In this document: piece by piece, positions 62,115 to 64,000 of the stretch
Layout: the number at the start of each line of letters is the position of its first letter
Position numbering within the stretch: the stretch's first letter is position 1
Source: Serpentinicella sp031432315
GTDB taxonomy: Bacteria; Bacillota; Clostridia; Peptostreptococcales; Natronincolaceae
Direction of reading: 5' to 3'
DNA length: 64,000 nucleotides
Assembly: GCF_031432315.1 (NCBI RefSeq)
Contig: NZ_JAVKGO010000009.1
Coordinates: 1-64,000 of the forward strand
The notes under the pieces: generated by a model
The model's database searches: none
What the model was told of the DNA's origin: nothing
The model's input: the letters and a program-made list of their open reading frames with translations, nothing else
Translations under genes and position numbers: made by a program

Positions 62115-62136
62115 TCACTAACCCTCCTTACTTCTA

Positions 62137-62505
62137 CTATTTTTTCTTACGAGCTACTAACCTTTTTGGACCTTTTCTTGTTCTAGCATTCGTCTTAGAC
62201 TTTTGTCCCCTTACAGGTAGTCCTTTTACATGTCTAAGTCCTCTATAACATCTGATCTCTTTAAGTCTTTTAATGTTAAGGGAAACTTCTCTTCTTAAAT
62301 CTCCTTCAACTTGGTAATCAGTATCAATGATTTTTCTTAATGCATTGATTTCTTCTTCAGTTAAATCCTTTACTCTTGTATCAGGATTAATTCCAGCCTT
62401 GACTAGAATATTGTTTGAAGTATTTCTTCCTATACCAAATATATACGTTAACCCAATTTCGACACGTTTGTCTCTTGGCAAATCAATACCAGCGATTCTG
62501 GCCAT
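62137..62505 (-). CDS. rpsM: 30S ribosomal protein S13
   Basis: 122 residues. MARIAGIDLPRDKRVEIGLTYIFGIG start and RCYRGLRHVKGLPVRGQKSKTNARTRKG tail region. It is preceded by an unusually long gap to rpmJ that contains a hairpin. Confidence 0.98.
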   Translation of the reverse strand: MARIAGIDLPRDKRVEIGLTYIFGIGRNTSNNILVKAGINPDTRVKDLTEEEINALRKIIDTDYQVEGDLRREVSLNIKRLKEIRCYRGLRHVKGLPVRGQKSKTNARTRKGPKRLVARKKK

Positions 62506-62579
62506 TAAATGACACCTCCTAATTCAAATATTAGTTTTATTCTTTTATGACGTAGTTGTAAATTATATATAAATTAGTC

Positions 62580-62622
62580 CTAAGTAATCAGTGTTATTCC
62601 ACGCTGATGCAGCCGTACTTAG
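62580..62622 (-). other. hairpin in the rpmJ-rpsM gap
   Basis: The stem CTAAGTA/TACTTAG and inner ATCAGCG/CACTGAT fold into a stable hairpin within the 170-base rpmJ-rpsM gap. There is no T tract, so it is unlikely to be a terminator. The gap is long for this operon, where spacing is usually short; a ribosomal-protein control element or RNase site is possible. Confidence 0.45.
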
Positions 62623-62675
62623 AAACTATGGTTCCCAGTTAGGTATTATACTACAAAACCTAAAATAAAGCTATA

Positions 62676-62789
62676 TCATCCTTGTTTTTGTTTGTGTTTT
62701 GGATTTTCACAGATTACCATAACTTTACCTTTTCGTTTGATAATCTTACATTTTTCACATATCGGTTTAACTGACGGTCTTACTTTCAT
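62676..62789 (-). CDS. rpmJ: 50S ribosomal protein L36
   Basis: 37 residues, ATG followed by MKVRPSVKPICEKCKIIKRK and ending NPKHKQKQG. The four zinc ligands (C, C, C, H) are all present in CEKCK and CENPKH, so this is the zinc-binding form. GGAGG site upstream. Between infA and rpsM as in most Firmicutes. Confidence 0.97.
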   Translation of the reverse strand: MKVRPSVKPICEKCKIIKRKGKVMVICENPKHKQKQG

Positions 62790-62805
62790 TGTCAACCCTC
62801 CTTGA

Positions 62806-63024
62806 CTACTTCTTTCTCCACGTTATTCTACCACGGGTTAAATCATATGGAGATAACTCTACTGTTACTTTATCTCCTGGTAGTATTCTTATAAAATTCA
62901 TTCTTAATTTACCTGATATATGACCTAATATTTCATGGCCATTTTCAAGTTGAACTTTAAACATCGCATTTGGTAGAGCTTCCACTACAGTTCCCTCTAC
63001 TTCAATTACATCTTGTTTAGACAT
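62806..63024 (-). CDS. infA: translation initiation factor IF-1
   Basis: 72 residues, the usual length. DVIEVEGTVVEALPNAMFKVQLENG, GHISGKLRMNFIRILPGDKV, SPYDLTRGRITWR. Overlaps the KOW gene by 19 bases. Confidence 0.98.
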   Translation of the reverse strand: MSKQDVIEVEGTVVEALPNAMFKVQLENGHEILGHISGKLRMNFIRILPGDKVTVELSPYDLTRGRITWRKK

Positions 63025-63329
63025 TCACTCATCGAACCTCCATTCTTGGCTTTTGGTTGAAAACCAAGCCGTTCAAGTTCTTTCCTTATAAAAGCATTAT
63101 TGATTTTCAAAGCATTCGTAACAGATTTAGATATTTCTTCAGACATTAAATTAAGTCTTTTAAGATGCTTTTTTTTCTTCTTTTTTGGTTTTTCGACTCT
63201 TCTTATAAACCCATCGACTACCAAAACATGGTCTTCATCTTCTATTTTAAAAACAATAAAATGTTTTCCTTTGTCTCTTCCCATAGTCGACCGTACAACT
63301 TGGCCTATATAAATATCCCCTTGATCCAC
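63006..63329 (-). CDS. KOW-domain RNA-binding protein (L14e-like)
   Basis: 107 residues, GTG start after GAGGTGG. The N-terminal ~50 residues are a KOW-type beta barrel (GQVVRSTMGRDKGKHFIVFKIEDEDHVLVVDGFIRRV), followed by a lysine-rich linker (EKPKKKKKKHLKRLN) and a helical C-terminus. Clostridia often carry this small gene between map and infA. A role in ribosome assembly or translation is likely from context only. It overlaps infA. Confidence 0.85.
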   Translation of the reverse strand: MDQGDIYIGQVVRSTMGRDKGKHFIVFKIEDEDHVLVVDGFIRRVEKPKKKKKKHLKRLNLMSEEISKSVTNALKINNAFIRKELERLGFQPKAKNGGSMSECLNKM

Positions 63330-63350
63330 AATGCCACCTCATTTATATAA

Positions 63351-64000
63351 TTATAACACGGTTAAGATTTCGGGCTCGCCATCTGTAATTGCAACCGTAT
63401 GCTCATAGTGTGCAGAGTAGGCACCATCTAATGTAACGACCGTCCATCCATCAGATAAAACCTTTACTTCATATGTCCCTATATTAATCATCGGTTCTAT
63501 TGCAAATACCATATTTGGCTTTATTCTAGGGCCTTTTCCTGGAGGACCATAGTTAGGTATTTGTGGTTCCTCATGCATATTCATGCCTATACCATGACCT
63601 ACGTAGTTTCTCACAACAGAGAAACCATTTGTTTCTACATGGCTTTGAATACCATGGGAAATATCTGACAATCGATAACCTTCTTTAGCAAACGCTATCC
63701 CTTCATAAAAACTTTGTTTAGTTACGTTTATAAGATCTTTAGCTTCCTTGCTTATATTTCCTACTGGGTGTGTCTTTGCAGCATCACCATAGTAGCCTTT
63801 ATAGCAAACACCAATATCGATACTTATAATATCGCCATCTTGAAGTTTTTTTAATCCGGGTATACCGTGAACTACCTCATGGTTTACTGAGGCACAAATA
63901 CTTGCAGGAAAACCATGGTAGCCTTTAAAGGCAGGTGTTCCTCCCCTTTTCCTTATATAGGCCTCTGCTGTTTTATCAAGTTCTAATGTTGTTATCCCTG
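63351..64000 (-). CDS. map: methionine aminopeptidase, type I (5' end outside the window)
   Basis: The frame is open from the window edge to the stop at 63351, about 216 residues. The metal ligands are visible: D in ISIDIGVCYKGYYGDAA, H in YVGHGIGMNMHEEPQIP, and Glu in VFAIEPMI and HYEHTVAI. It removes initiator Met. Only the N-terminus is missing; an internal ATG near 63671 is not the start. It fits the usual secY-adk-map-infA superoperon order. Confidence 0.96.
   Translation of the reverse strand, partial: GITTLELDKTAEAYIRKRGGTPAFKGYHGFPASICASVNHEVVHGIPGLKKLQDGDIISIDIGVCYKGYYGDAAKTHPVGNISKEAKDLINVTKQSFYEGIAFAKEGYRLSDISHGIQSHVETNGFSVVRNYVGHGIGMNMHEEPQIPNYGPPGKGPRIKPNMVFAIEPMINIGTYEVKVLSDGWTVVTLDGAYSAHYEHTVAITDGEPEILTVL

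Noticed and set aside
1..64000. CRISPR arrays, tRNA genes and insertion sequences
   Set aside because: No spaced direct repeats, cloverleaf-type sequences or transposase frames were seen.

Overview
The window is low-GC, AT-rich DNA from an anaerobic, spore-forming member of the Firmicutes, most likely class Clostridia. Evidence for this is the spore genes (sspH, ytaF, cwlD), a flavodiiron protein for O2/NO scavenging, a 2-Cys peroxiredoxin, Clostridia-type riboswitches, AGGAGG-type ribosome binding sites, and a KOW-domain gene between map and infA. The THF riboswitch in front of folT resembles arrangements known from Alkaliphilus-like Clostridia, but the genus cannot be fixed from this window. 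No phage, insertion sequence, CRISPR array or tRNA was recognised.

Layout. Positions 1-500 hold three tandem minus-strand promoters, each with 17-bp spacing, and an rRNA leader that points off the left edge. Next are a DUF1576 membrane protein with a small partner (0.5-2.3 kb) and the riboflavin operon ribD-ribE-ribBA-ribH under an FMN riboswitch and terminator (2.6-6.4 kb). These are followed by a DMT exporter, ytaF, and folT behind a THF riboswitch (8.3-9.3 kb). The 9.3-25.5 kb stretch holds mixed single genes: flavodoxin-type reductase, peroxiredoxin, a PBP2a-like transpeptidase, a Mug-like glycosylase, sspH, fprA, a GNAT, a DUF4363/DUF421 pair, a DUF4236-TPR protein, pirin, an M20 amidohydrolase with an LD-carboxypeptidase, uppP, mazG, and a cation/proton antiporter behind a fluoride riboswitch. 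An asparagine synthetase with Ser in place of the usual Cys nucleophile follows.

The 28.0-35.7 kb stretch is a tandem duplication of a three-gene zinc-ribbon operon. One copy carries a CBS-gene remnant and the other a frameshift, and the TPR members have unrelated C-terminal domains. A CBS protein and an L,D-transpeptidase lie between the copies. Then come a chemoreceptor, decayed HTH and PAS genes (37.2-37.9 kb), the NAD operon nadABC, and a second chemoreceptor behind an unassigned structured leader. Further right are an ECF sigma/anti-sigma pair with its own ECF-type promoter, recU, two tiny paralogous hydrophobic proteins, a SurA-like lipoprotein, an arsenic operon with a perfect palindromic operator, a ClC transporter, a polysaccharide deacetylase, a YvlD-like membrane protein and cwlD.

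The right end (55.3-64 kb) is the distal part of the ribosomal protein superoperon on the minus strand: map, KOW protein, infA, rpmJ, rpsM, rpsK, rpsD, rpoA, rplQ, then the ECF transporter energising module ecfA1-ecfA2-ecfT, truA, and rplM-rpsI with their own promoter. The ecfA1A2T module is the probable energising partner of FolT in the same window. Riboflavin, folate and NAD supply are each visibly controlled at the RNA or operator level. All coordinates, motifs and spacings were read by eye; family assignments rest on recognised motifs and no database search was run.
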